Shown one piece after another: positions 43,186 to 54,710 of a stretch of DNA of 60,000 nt. How positions within the stretch are numbered: the first letter of the stretch is position 1; every line of letters begins with the position of its first letter. The DNA comes from Liolophura sinensis (taxonomy: Eukaryota > Mollusca > Polyplacophora > Chitonida > Chitonidae). Location: NCBI RefSeq assembly GCF_032854445.1, contig NC_088299.1:7418324-7478323 (forward strand). Reading direction: 5' to 3'. The notes beneath the pieces were generated by a model. That model ran no database searches. It was not told where the DNA came from and worked only from the letters and a program-made list of their open reading frames with translations. The position numbers and the translations under genes were made by a program.

Positions 43186-43345
43186 TTAGATTTATTTATT
43201 TGATTGTTGTTGAATGCTATACTCTATTTTTAATGTAATGCAACGAAAGTCAGTTTTATGTTAGAAGGAAGCCAAAGTGTCCGGGATAGACCATCAACCT
43301 TTGGTAAGGTACGGGCCGACTTTCTCACATGTACATCTATCAGCG
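43186..43345 (-). mobile_element. Family B SINE fragment
   Basis: TTTATTTGATTGTTGTTGAA, TGCTATACTC, CAGTTTTATGTTAGAAGGAA, CATCAACCTTTGGTAAGG and CGACTTTCTCACATGTACA form the same layout as 15412-15580. Confidence 0.6.
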
Positions 43346-44144
43346 TCGCCGACCGCCTATTTTTCGTTCATGCTCGCGAACACTGAGAATGGGTGATTCT
43401 ACAAATTCCCTCTAAAAGAATATTAAATAACAATTTATAATCACGTTTGAATTAAGTATTACGCTGTGTTTTTTTAATTTTTTTTTATAATTTTGTAACA
43501 GCAAGGACCACCAGTACTTGAACAGATACGCTTCATTACAATTTTTAGTGGCTCGTTTATGGCTATTATGCATAGTTAAGTTCACATATTACCGCTGTTA
43601 AGATTCTAGTCTTGTACTGTCCACGAATAATCTTTTAACAAACAAAGTGTGTTAACAAAGCTAACTCAGGGGACATATGTAGACTGCGTACTTAAATGGG
43701 AATACAATATTTGGTAATTTGTATTGTATACGGGTCTAAGGTATTCACGCTAATAGCAGTATTGTGTTACATGGTATATAGGTATGTCATGCAATGAAGA
43801 AATACGGTAGGCCTAATTATTTCTTATCGTGCCCTACATGAAATATGTCCACAAGGCTTCACAATCTTCACTTTACTCATAAATACAGGTTATAATACCT
43901 GTCAGGTATTTTTAATTAACTTGTTAATAACATCCGTCCTTTAATTCAGTTAAAAATTCATCAAAATGAAATCATCTGACCTAAAAAAAACCATTGCTGT
44001 GTTAACATGTCTTCTAAAAATAAAATGCTTGCCGATCAATCGCTAATTCAAACAAATTTCAAGTTCAAATACGGCCTTACACAGGGCATTTGTTGATATT
44101 CACGCTTTCACTGTTAATAATGGATTTCCACGACGATCGTGTGG
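43346..44144. other. Unassigned stretch
   Basis: AT-rich, nothing recognised. Confidence 0.45.
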
Positions 44145-44320
44145 CCGTTTGCGCAGCGAAAAGATAGTGGGAGAGCTCTTGTCTTTCGCCAATATGGCAT
44201 GCACATCTGTACGTTACGTGCGGGAAACTTTTCGATAACTTGTCAAAGGTCACTGGCTTATCCCTGCCGTCCAGAGATTCCTGCAGCCATAAAACTGCCC
44301 CAAAATTCGATGAATGTTCC
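44145..44320 (+). mobile_element. Family B SINE fragment, diverged
   Basis: CACATCTGTACGTTACGTGC, GGGAAACTTTTCGATAACTT, GTCAAAGGTCACTGGCTTAT and GCAGCCATAAAACTG mirror the other family B copies. It explains the minus-strand open frame over this stretch. Confidence 0.5.
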
Positions 44321-44477
44321 AAGGATTTAAGAACAAGGGCTACAGCTGTAAAATTTCGCAAGAGATGCACGTCTTCTTGTACTGAGAACTCTCGTTAAGT
44401 GAATGGCCCAGGTTAAAAGATGGAATGCTTCAATTTTGCAGACCGATTAATCAAGTGACCAACTGATCGACTTGCAG

Positions 44478-44640
44478 ACAGGCAGACCGAAACAGGCAGA
44501 GACAGACAGACACACAGGCAGACAGACTGATTGACAGACATACTGACTGACAGACAGACAGACAGACACACAGACAGACACACAGACAGACAGACAGACA
44601 CATAGACAGGCAGACAGGCAGACATACTGACAGACAGAAA
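44478..44640. repeat. (CAGA)n tetranucleotide repeat
   Basis: CAGACAGA and CAGACACA motifs run for about 160 bp with scattered changes. Confidence 0.95.
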
Positions 44641-45075
44641 GCAAGGCGTCTTATAGTTAAGGAAATGTGATTTATGTTAAAATATAGGTAGAAATATATA
44701 TTAAAATATACGTATATATATGTCTTGATCGGACACGAATAAATCTGCGTTGTGAATGCTATATACTGAAATGTACATGTATGAACAACTGACTAAGCCT
44801 TACATTTTCCATACCTCTTTTAGGGCACCAAAAATTCAAAATGCCGACTGATGTATATAATTTCGATATTTTTTTCATTCTAATGAAATTTCCTAGCATT
44901 GTATCAGAAATTTTTAAAAGAACACAACTTTCACAAGTTTATTGGAGAAATAAAGCTGATATTATACTCTTCAATGTTAAACCTTGCAGATATGGAGGAC
45001 TTTTGGTGATTGCCAGATTGGAATCAGTCAACCAGATATAATATATAGGCTATGGCATGCTGAACCTTGTGCATC

Positions 45076-45993
45076 ATGATGGAGGGTTTGTCCCGGAAGT
45101 CACATCCCACCATGCCCGAGGCCACGGGAAAGGTCAAGAGGTCAGAGTTTGAAGACTCCACCAAAAGGAGTTTGGACAGAGAAGGTATTCGGTTGAACAA
45201 CACGCTGAAACAGTACGACAAAGCGAGGAAGGTCGTTAGGAAAGGTCTGGAGAGCGACGAGAGACAAACTGCGAAGTTCACCCAGCGGATACATGCACCT
45301 CAGCATGTTCTCGGGCTACCACTGCACCTTGACAAAGCCAGCAGTGGGTCTCAGGTAGCCAGTCCTTTAAGCACCCCTCGGAACGACACAGCCTTAGGCG
45401 TACACGGTAGGTCAGTGAGGACAAGATCGGCGAAAGGAGCGGTAGGGAGCGACAGTGAAGTTAGGGAGAAAAAGTTTCTCGCTAGGGACGAAAGCAGACA
45501 ATGCCCCTCTGGAGAGAATCAACATCCGGAGAGCATTTGTAGTGGACCCGATGAAAATGTCGATTCGGCTGGTGCTCGGCCTAAACCACCTGTGCGTCAG
45601 ATCACTCGAACTCAATTGTTTGATAACCTCAGCAAACCGAAGCATCGCTCTGACGTCATGACTATACGAGCCAGACTCCGCGAGGAGTTTGACAGTCCCA
45701 AGCCACAGATGAGCAGAGGCTTCCTCGTGCGTTCGACAACGTGTCCGAACACGGCAACGATGTACGGCAGAAGTGCTTATAGTCACGTCACACTTGACGT
45801 AACGCCCAGAGGCCGACCTATTCGGAAACCCCAGGACATTCGTGCCAAAAAATCATCTGTGCAAACCATGGACAAAAAAGAGTTGTCTTCGGTGACGTAT
45901 CCCAATGGGCAACCTCTGACGGAAGACGATATTCACACTCTACTAGTGCCACCTAAACCTATCATTGTCAAACGACCTGAGAAGACATCATAA
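45076..45993 (+). CDS. Uncharacterised basic protein, 305 aa, apparently single-exon
   Basis: I do not recognise the family. The frame starts at tandem ATGs (45076 and 45079) and ends TAA. No low-complexity repeat explains it, and base composition is clearly higher in GC than the flanks, as expected of coding DNA. Residues about 22-75 (from FEDSTKRSLDREGIRLNNTL) are charged and helix-prone with a coiled-coil look. The middle (80-175) is Ser/Gly/Pro-rich and probably disordered. A Lys/Arg-rich conserved-looking tail follows: RQITRTQLFDNLSKPKHR, TIRARLREEFDSP, YSHVTLDVTPRGRPIRKPQD, and YPNGQPLTEDDIHTLLVPPK near the end. There is no signal peptide or membrane segment, so it is probably intracellular. 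It stands alone, with no neighbour within 10 kb. A small coiled-coil protein of the CCDC type is possible but not shown. Confidence 0.72.
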   Translation: MMEGLSRKSHPTMPEATGKVKRSEFEDSTKRSLDREGIRLNNTLKQYDKARKVVRKGLESDERQTAKFTQRIHAPQHVLGLPLHLDKASSGSQVASPLSTPRNDTALGVHGRSVRTRSAKGAVGSDSEVREKKFLARDESRQCPSGENQHPESICSGPDENVDSAGARPKPPVRQITRTQLFDNLSKPKHRSDVMTIRARLREEFDSPKPQMSRGFLVRSTTCPNTATMYGRSAYSHVTLDVTPRGRPIRKPQDIRAKKSSVQTMDKKELSSVTYPNGQPLTEDDIHTLLVPPKPIIVKRPEKTS

Positions 45994-47779
45994 CATGGTT
46001 GATAACAAGGTGAGCACTGCAAGAGTGGGACGACCTGAACTCAAGTTGAGAAGAAGTGGACGAGGCGTGGAACCAGGTCAGAATTGTATGGTCAGCCCAG
46101 ACGTAACTAATGACGTATCGTAACTTCGTTGTGTTTGATGCTCAATTTTTGTTTTTGATGATCAACGTGCCAAGTGCCACGCATTTCCTGGATAACTTTT
46201 TAAATGAAAAACGTGCTTTATGTCATTCATATTAAGGTGTTTAACAGAACTAAAGTGGACGTCCAGTCAAACACGAGGGTCCACTCACACCAGAGGGTCC
46301 AGTCAGAGGGTCCAGTCACACCAGAGCTACAATTCCCCGCCATTCATTGCGGTCTTTTAATCGTGTTTATAGTTGACCCGGATTTTCCCCGATGGAAACC
46401 CAAGACATTGTCTACAGTCACACCTTGATGGCCGACTGAGTGAGTAAGTGAGTGCTTGGGTGTAACGTCGTACTTAACAATTTTTCAGTCGTAGCCTACT
46501 TAACAAATTTTTCATATGACAAAGAAGGAATCCTTGGAATGCATGTAATGTGCCTCTTTGTAGCAGGACGGATTTCCACCGCTCATTTATCTAGTGATGT
46601 TTCACTGGAAGAATGGCTGATGTAGGATTCTATTCACTCACGTTATGGTACAAAATAAAGTGTACCCGGTGGAAAAAACGTACATGCGATTTATAAAAAT
46701 CGTCTTCGATGCGTACATGGCTGCTACCACCGATCAGGACTTTGTCAGAAGTGAAATAAGATAACCAACTTGCCGGTTTTTTTTTGCCATTTGCGACATC
46801 TCCAACATTATTGCTTTTAACTGGCGTTATCTTCAGATTCTTCAAAATTTACCAAAATCTCTAATCGTGCGATCCATCCAAGATTTAAGACAACTTCCCC
46901 TGATGTTTCCATGGCAGGTTGTCTTAACTTATCGTGGGTGTAGGTGTGACCGGGCCTTAAAGGGAAAGACTTAAAATGAAGTCAACATCAGTTGAATTAC
47001 CATTAAAAATGTATCTAAGAATACCTTCAGTTTGACTGTTTAGATTTTATTTTTATTTCAGTGCAGTCAAAAGGTTGGATTGTATGCTGGTCTTTACGAA
47101 CCACGTCAATAATGTATCTCGTGAATGACGTCATTATGACTTTCTGGTTTCCCTATAACAATACCTTAGTTTTAAATTCACTTTGCGTGCACCGGTACAC
47201 AATACACGATTTAAGCTTACAAAAATTTTATTCAGACCCGAGTAAAGAGTGTAGGAAAGGATTTGTGACGTCATTGACGGCGTACTCCATTAGAATGGCC
47301 CATAATGCCCACATTGCAATTTAAAAGTTTGCCCGCAGTTGAGTTGTTCCGCTAATGGTTTCTTCGTATTTTATGTTTTTCCCCTTCAAAGAACCAACAT
47401 TGGCTGACATCAGAGGGAAGTGTCATTTTACACGAATTTATTACATGCTTGCTGGGAACCAGCCAGATGGGACTTTTAATTCTTGTCCTTTGATTATAAA
47501 TTCTAAATGACAGTAATAATTAACTGAGACTAAACTGAAAATATGCTTTTGTCGAGACAATTAATGAAAATATAGGGAATTAATATTACTAAAGGTCAAA
47601 ACTTATTACTAGTTAATAACCATTGTTAATAACTATGTCGGAGTGCAGCAGATTAATCTACAAATGTATATCTTGCCAAAATATCAGTGTTGAGTAAACA
47701 CGTATCTGTGTTTGAATCCCTTTATGAATTGGATCCACTAAAACACTATTAACCTATTGTGCAATTGTGTCTATATGCT
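45994..47779. other. 3' flank of the orphan gene and unassigned DNA
   Basis: This stretch contains a short GGTCCAGTCA-type repeat (46258-46325), a minus-oriented repeat tail with CTCAGTGAG-type (GAGTGAGTAAGTGAGTGCTT) and AACGTCGTACTTAACAATTT at 46436-46520, and a palindrome-like segment 47100-47330 sharing GGCCCATAATGCCCACATTG with the long-TIR family. No further gene is seen. Confidence 0.5.
46436..46520 (-). mobile_element. SINE-like 3' tail (CACT/ACTC-repeat end)
   Basis: On the reverse strand: AAATTGTTAAGTACGACGTT then ACACCCAAGCACTCACTTAC. The same tail, in plus orientation, lies at 10215-10283 followed by (CACT)n. Confidence 0.6.
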
Positions 47780-48750
47780 TCATGGAGGCCATAGTATGTC
47801 CTTATGTAGGCTTCACGGGGACCATAGTATGTGCATATGTAGGCTTCACCGGGGGCATAGTATGTGAATTTTTCGGCTTCGTGGGGGCCATAGTATGTGC
47901 ATATGTAGGCTTCACGGCAGTCATATCATGTGCATGTGTAGGCTTCACGAGGGCCATAGAATGTGCATGTGTAGGCTTCTCGGGGGCCACTGTATGTGCA
48001 TATGTTGGCTTCACGGAGGTCACAGCATGTGCATGTGTAGGCTTAACGGGGGCCATACTATGTGAATGTGTTGGTTTCACGGGGACCATAGTATGTGCAT
48101 ATGTAGGCTTCACGGGGCAATAGTATGTGAATTTATAGGCTTCATGGGGGCCATAGTATGTGAATATGTAAGCTTCAAGGCGGCCATAGTATGTGCATGT
48201 GTAGGCTTTATAGGGACCATTGCATGTGCATATGTGGGCTTCATGGGGGGCCATAGTATGTGCATATGAACGCGTTTTATAGGGGTCATGATATGTGCAT
48301 GTGTAGGCTTCACGGGGGCCATGACATGGGCATGCATAGGCTTCACGGGGGCCATAACATGTGCATGTGTAGGATATATAGGGCCATAGCATGTGCATTT
48401 GTCGGCTTCCCGGGGCCATAGTATGTGCGTAAGAAGGCTTTATAGGGGACATAGCATGTACGTGTGTTAGCTTCACGGGGGCCATAGTATGCTCATGTAA
48501 AGGTTTTATATGGGCTATAGCATGTGCATGTGTAGGCTTTACATGGGCTACAGTGTGTGCGTGTGTAGGCTTCGTGGGGACCACAGCATGTACATGTATA
48601 TATATACTGTATATAGGCGTTACGGGGACCACACATGTGCATGTGTAGGCTTCACAGGGGCCATAGTATGTGCAAGTGAAGGCTTTATAAGGGCCATATG
48701 TGTAGGCTTTATGTGGGCTACAATGTGTGCGTGTGTAGGCTTCGTGTGTA
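47780..48750. repeat. 33-bp minisatellite, about 28 units
   Basis: The unit is like GGCTTCACGGGGGCCATAGT followed by ATGTGCATATGTA. Its length is a multiple of three and stop codons are absent, so a 276-codon minus-strand frame (47802-48632, repeating [11 protein letters not shown]) and shorter plus-strand frames (repeating [11 protein letters not shown]) stay open. No unique sequence or plausible start context accompanies them, so this is called as a repeat. Confidence 0.9.
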
Positions 48751-48756
48751 GGCTTC

Positions 48757-48895
<139 letters not shown>

Positions 48896-48965
48896 CGTTG
48901 CAGGGACCACATGTGCATGTGTGGTATTCATGGGGACCATAACATGTATATTTATATTCTTCATG

Positions 48966-50403
48966 GTGACCCGCATCCTTTCCATGATCAGTGTATACTG
49001 GACCCTATGGTGACTTCTGCTGGAACTCCCTCAGCCATTGATTAATGCTGTGACCTGTTCGAATCCACCAACAAAGCAACCATAATGCCTGATCATTTTG
49101 TTGCTCATGTATTAAACAAGACTTCTTGAGTATGGCGTAAAAGCCCTAAATAAACCGAAATGAGACACTTTTTACTCTCCTTTTAGACGTTTGCAATCAT
49201 TTTTTTAACGATTTCACTATGTTTTGTGTAAAATAACAGAGAAGATACAAAAGTATCAAAATTACAAGATAGTGCGCAGCATGCGAATGGTTTTTATCAG
49301 CTCAACTGTCAGACAGTCTGCTGGATGTATGGCATTGCGAGACAAACGAGAAACTACGAGACTACAAACATCGCGGATGTTGTAACATAATGACGAATGG
49401 GATGCATGATTACACGCTAACACTTACACAGCTCATTTTCATACTGAACGTGGAGTTCATACCGATTCATGCTTAGAGAAATGTTGGCCGTATAGAACAT
49501 ATACGGTAGCAAACATTAGCTTCCAATACGACGTTTGTAATCCATTTAGATGAAAAAATATTTAAGAATTTCAAAATTGAGAATTACTTGACTTTTATCA
49601 GAAATTTGGATGCCAACATATATGTATAAAGATTGGTTAAATAAAAAAAGAGAAATGATCGTTTTTGTACCCCGATGTATTGAAAAACTTATTAATCCCA
49701 TATGCAAATTAGATTTTAGAAGTTCTAAAAAGGTGAGCGAGGCTTGGCCCAGAGCTAAGATAGTCGACTTCATTAGTCACACGAGCTAGTGATTACAGGA
49801 GATTTCCAAATTTCCGCTCATATTATTCTCTGAGGACAATAAGCACGGTTATCTTCGTTAAAGACCACCGATCACTTGTCACCCAACTATTTATTTATAA
49901 GCATGACATGTGACCTTGACCGAATATTAGGCTAGATCACTCACGAGCGTTGTTAACGGCTTATTGCTTAACAGATCCCGATACAAACAGTGAAGGCACT
50001 GCTGGAAGATTCGCGCCAATTCACTGTAATTATACCCTCAAGCAGTAGTATATTATTCACTGCACGTGTTATGCCCCTGAGAGATTGGGTCTGCACATGT
50101 TCATTATACATGCTTTAAACAATTTAACACAATTTCGTAGTCAATGGAAATATCGGTTGCTAGTTCATAATGCAACGAAAGTTGAGGAGGATCCGTGTCG
50201 TGATGGGTACGGTTTCTGATTTTATGAACGACCAAGCTGCTCTCAGCTCTAAATAATTCAATGATTACATTGGCTGTAACGTACTTAAGATCTAATGTTT
50301 CCTCCTTGTTTATTTGTCGAACATGCGCTGAGAACGATCTCAGGCTAAGCACTCACTTGCACAGCAGGAATTCTTCATTTTGAAATGGTTTGTTTAATAT
50401 TTA
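48966..50403. other. Unassigned stretch
   Basis: Near 49125-49160 there is a short SINE-like tail (TTGAGTATGGCGTAAAAGCC and CTAAATAAACC). Otherwise nothing recognised. Confidence 0.45.
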
Positions 50404-50669
50404 TTTGATTGTTTATTTGATTGGTGTTTTACGCCGTACTCAAGAATATTTCACTTATGCGACGGCGGCCAGCATTATGGTAGCAGGAAACCGGGCAGAG
50501 CCCTTGGGAAACCCATGACCATCCACAGCTTGCTGGGAGGCCTTCCCACTTACGGCCGGAGAGGAACCCAACATAAGCTGGATTTGAACTCGCAGGGACC
50601 TCATTGGTAAGAGGCTCCTGGGTCATACACTGCACTAGCGCGCTAACCAACTGAGCCATGGAGGCACCC
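50404..50669 (-). mobile_element. tRNA-headed SINE (family A), full length
   Basis: The reverse strand runs from GTGCCTCCATGGCTCAGTTG to GTAAAACACCAATCAAATAA. The 12-bp target-site duplication is GTTTAATATTTA (50392-50403 and 50670-50681). Confidence 0.92.
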
Positions 50670-50781
50670 GTTTAATATTTAGAATTTAATCAAGCACTGT
50701 GACAGAAATAACCGGACACATCGTAGAAACTAGAGCAGTGGTGAATCGGACGATCAAAAGTTCAGCTTATTACCAGAATAA

Positions 50782-51030
50782 GGGGCCTCTGTGGCTCATT
50801 TGGTTAGCACGCTACAGCAGCGTAATGTTCCAGGAGCCTCTCACCAATGCGGTCCATGTGAGTTCAAGTCCAGCTTATGTTGGCTTCCTTTCCGGCCGTA
50901 AGTGAGAAGATCTTACAGCAACCTGCGGATGGTCGTGTGTTTCCCCCGGGCTCTGTCCCACCATAATGCTTGCCACCGTCGTATGAGTGAAATATTCTTG
51001 CGTACGCTGTAAAACATCAATCAAATAAAA
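50782..51030 (+). mobile_element. tRNA-headed SINE (family A), near full length
   Basis: It starts GGGGCCTCTGTGGCTCATTT, has GAGTTCAAGTCCAGCTTATG, and ends AAAACATCAATCAAATAAAA. It lies 112 bp from an oppositely oriented copy. Confidence 0.9.
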
Positions 51031-51124
51031 ATGACCACAGTATATAGGGAAGAGAATATAAATTTGATCCTTTTTTAATTGTTTCTAACTCGAATCGAGT
51101 CATACTTAATGATTAAACATGGCA

Positions 51125-51345
51125 CTACCTTGCTTGGCATTCAGCAAAAAAGAAGTAAGCCAATACCGGTGTCGGTATTGTGTGACTAGGCGGGGCGTCG
51201 TGTCTGGTGTCTTCGGGATGGCGTTCCATTGAGGCCGCACTATGAATATGTCGGCATTGGATCCGGCCTGCTACAGGGACACCCCGTCGTGATATGACTG
51301 AAATAATGTCGAGAAGAGCGTTAAACCCCAAACAAACAAACAAAC
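51125..51345 (+). mobile_element. Another SINE-like element with GTTAAACCCCAAAC tail
   Basis: It contains CCAATACCGGTGTCGGTATT, GTGTCTTCGGGATGGCGTTC and CACCCCGTCGTGATATGACT, then GAGCGTTAAACCCCAAACAA and an (AAAC)n tail. The tail style is that of metazoan SINEs; the family is not assigned. Confidence 0.6.
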
Positions 51346-51534
51346 AAATCTTTTTTCTCGGCCCTTATTGTGTTGACCGCAAGTTATAAACTCTCGCTAT
51401 GACGACATAAAATCTGCTATGAACCACACAATATCTATATGTTGTGCGTATCTATACGTGACAAGTGGTAAATACTTTAAATTAACTTGCCACACGTCAG
51501 TGTACTATCCCGGTCACTAGTGAGGGTGCGAATT

Positions 51535-52025
51535 CAGGTGGGGAAGTAAATCAAGGTGACAATTTGAATTCAGGTGAGGATGTGAATATAGGCGCATGTA
51601 TGTGAATACAGGTGCATGTATGAATCCAGGTGATAATGTGCATCCAGGTGAGGATGTGAATCCAGGTGACGATGTGAATCCAGGTGACGATGTGAATTCA
51701 GCTGAGGATGTGAGTCCTGGCGAGGATGTGAACTCGGGTGAGGATGTGAATCCACGTGCAGGGGGGGGGGGGGGGTGTATTACCCCGGGTACTAGTGCTG
51801 TTGTGAATCCAGGGGACGATGTGAATTCAGCTGAGGATGTGAATCCAGATGAGGATGTGAATCGAGCTAAGATATGAATCCTGGCGAGGAAGTAAATCCA
51901 GGTGCAGGGGCGGTGTATTACCCCGGGCACTAGTTAGGGTGAGAATCCAGGTGCAGTTGTGAATGAAGGTGAGAATGTAAATCCAGGCGAGGATGCGAAT
52001 TTAGGTTAGAAAGTGAATCCAGGTC
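51535..52025. repeat. 18-bp minisatellite with an internal G run
   Basis: The unit is like GATGTGAATCCAGGTGAG. A G run (about 51759-51773) and a duplicated TATTACCCCGGG..CACTAG block interrupt it. Eighteen bases keep a frame of NPGDDV/NPGEDV six-residue repeats open on the plus strand and a Ser/His/Pro-rich one on the minus strand. Confidence 0.92.
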
Positions 52026-53380
52026 TGTTGTGGATGTGCATGCGTGCGCAGATGTGCGAATCTTATGCAGGAACACAACATAAACGGCTACAGCATAGAG
52101 AGTAAAACCAGAGGAGAGCACAAAGAAAAAATATTAAAAAATAGAATCTAGGCGTGAAAACAGGTGGCAGAATGGGACGTTCCCAGTGAGAAATCGCAAA
52201 ACCAGTTTCCACAACAACGTTAAATTCAAAAGACCATGTTAAAATATATGTCAAAACCAATCGATCGACAGTAAGAACGACAGGTTAATATACAGCCGCT
52301 TTATATACTCACATCCAGCGGTTCTACAAATATATACACGCTTCTGGTTTCATTGACTAAGTCATAGTACTGGTGACCGATACACCAGTTGATCGCTTTT
52401 AAAGTTTATCTTGGACAAATGAATAAAGTAGCTCAAAAGTACTCTGTAAATTGAATACTTATATGTACTGAAAGCACGGCATGCTTTTGACCTACATGTA
52501 AGACGGACTTGAATCTGGTCATGTTTACACAATGATCATATACAATCACAGTACCTCACTAAGTGGGCCATACATAGGTTACGATCAAAAAACCTGACTT
52601 CATCAACTGTTTCCAGTGGTTCTAATTAGTAAGATACATTTGTACATGTACGACACTTATTGATCTTATTGATCGATGTTCATTAATATCCATTGTAAGG
52701 ATTTTTCCCGGCAACAGCTTTCAGTATTTTGTATTTTCGAAGTAAGTGAATTTTAAGTTTCACGTAACGTTTTTGATTTGTTGCTATACACTAAAATGCT
52801 AAATGAATTTAAAGTTTAAAGTTTTTGTTTGTTGTTAAACACCGGGATGCCTGCAATGCCGAAAGTTTATTTAGATTAGTTACATCTCTTGTGTTATGAA
52901 CGATTTATGGATTATTCCGCCTACAGAGGTTTCTCAACTCTCTTCAACCTGAACGATTACATTTCTGACTGTTTTATGTGGAACAAGTTCGTGGTTTTTC
53001 CGAACGTCTCGTCTTCATGTCTGACGCAGACATTGATTACACCAGGCAAGAAACGTGACTCTTCGCCCAGTTAGCGCGAGGCTTCGGCAAGTCGGGCATC
53101 TTTAATCTTATCCATTATGTATGAGAAGGTATTGTTTGTCGTTTTGGGAACCACGTACTAAATTATCCTATCTTGCAAATCACACCAGTTCACGTTGTCG
53201 ACGGGGCATGGTTGGATTCATTCTTCATTACGGCAGCGGAGCAGACTTTGTCACATGCTTTGTCTCACAGCAAAGAAACGTAAGTTACATTTTTTATCAT
53301 CTTTCTTAGGGAAGAAAAACCACACCTGCACTAGCCTCCCCACACTTTCACGACATTCTGCCATACTTGTAGAAGGATTT
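52026..53380. other. Unassigned stretch
   Basis: No gene or named repeat recognised. Confidence 0.45.
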
Positions 53381-53560
53381 TTCTCGCTTCCTCTCCGGCC
53401 GTACGTGGGAAGTTCTGTCAGCAACCTGCGGATGGTCGTGAGTTTCCCCCGGGCTGTATCCGGCTGCCTCCCACCGTAATGTTGGCCGCCGTCGTATAAG
53501 TGAAATACTCTGAGTATGGCATAAAACACCAATTAAATAAGTAAATAAACAAATAAAATG
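53381..53560 (+). mobile_element. Family A SINE, 5'-truncated
   Basis: It begins at GCTTCCTCTCCGGCCGTACG, continues through ACCTGCGGATGGTCGTGAGT, and ends AAACACCAATTAAATAAGTA. The tRNA-like head is absent. Confidence 0.85.
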
Positions 53561-53918
53561 ATATTGTATATGCCAGTGTTAAAAGAATATTCCCTTCTAA
53601 GCTATCACGATGTACGGATTTCCTGACTTAAAGGATATATGAAACACTTGGATTTTATTTCTTAATAGGCGTACGTAGTGTATAATGAGGCCAGACTTAT
53701 AAATGAATGAATAAATATTTAGGGTTTCTCAGTCATAAGACAACGGGAATCATTAGGTGTGTGTAAATGTACTGTGTCTTCTTGTGGCATTGCGAGTCCT
53801 TGCTGTCTTGCCAGCCTAACACATAAAACTACAAACAAAATCAACAGCTTTCTTCTTCTGGCGTAAAAATGGCTTCAAACTACAGTTTTCATAAGGCCCC
53901 AGCGGTCAGTTCGAAAAT

Positions 53919-54036
53919 TTTATTTATTTATTTTATGCGATTGGTGTTTTACGCCGTACTCAAGAATATTTCACTTATACGACAGCACATTATGGTGGGA
54001 GGAAACCCGGTGGAAACCCACGATCATCCACAGTTC
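53919..54036 (-). mobile_element. Family A SINE, 3' half only
   Basis: GATTGGTGTTTTACGCCGTA, CTCAAGAATATTTCACTTAT and TTATGGTGGGAGGAAACCCG, stopping near ATCCACAGTT. Confidence 0.85.
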
Positions 54037-54410
54037 CCGTTGTTGAATACATACCATAAATATCTAGAACGATTCCATGTTGAGTGAGAGTGGTTGTCAT
54101 TACATCTTTCGTTGTTGTTTCAGGTACATTCAGGACATTTCCGATGAATATTCCCCATTCTTCATCTGACTTTTTGTTGTGAGACTTTCAGGACCGTTAA
54201 GTTTATTACATGTCTTGTTTAAAGTGATAAAAAAAGCAACAAAAACAAAACTAAACAAACAAACAAATACATACAAACGATTGAAGCATATCAATAATGC
54301 AAGTGATTTCAATGCAAATCAAGGAAAACTGCACCAGTTTCAAAGATGCAGACAGCTGTTCTTTGTTGAAATGGATTCCCGATTAATTGTTGAAGAGACA
54401 CGCCCGCGGA

Positions 54411-54710
54411 ATGCAGTCTAGAAAGGCAGACAGTCTGGATTCTGGTGAAACGAAATTCGTCACACGTCACAAACTCGCTCTTTCTGAGTACGAGGACGTT
54501 GTTGTGAGAAAAAACCAAAGAGCCGATAATCAACTGAGAGGAGAACTTGCCCAAATCTCGAAGGCAAAGATGGTGATATTGCGAGAGATGTGTCAAAATC
54601 CACGAGTCATCTACGAGAAAAACTGCGCATTTCAAGGACTCAGATGTGAACACGCAGGGTCTTACCCGCATTCGCGTAGAAGCATGCATCGTAAATTTGT
54701 TGATCCCTAA
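54411..54710 (+). CDS. Possible small protein or exon, 99 aa
   Basis: I do not recognise it. The frame starts at ATG 54411 and ends TAA at 54710. It is not repetitive and is GC-richer than its surroundings. Residues 5-55 are strongly charged and helix-like (DSLDSGETKFVTRHKLALSE, RADNQLRGELAQISKAKMVI), followed by MCQNPRVIYEKNCAF and a basic tail. The opposite strand is also open over this stretch, but its peptide is poor in charge and less protein-like. It could be a single-exon gene, one exon of a longer gene, or chance. No splice sites decide it. Confidence 0.4.
   Translation: MQSRKADSLDSGETKFVTRHKLALSEYEDVVVRKNQRADNQLRGELAQISKAKMVILREMCQNPRVIYEKNCAFQGLRCEHAGSYPHSRRSMHRKFVDP

Noticed and set aside
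44077-44370. 97-residue minus-strand frame
   Set aside because: It overlaps a diverged family B SINE fragment and has no independent coding signal.
47802-48632. 276-codon minus-strand frame
   Set aside because: It is entirely 33-bp tandem repeats; an open frame is expected from a stop-free 3n unit.
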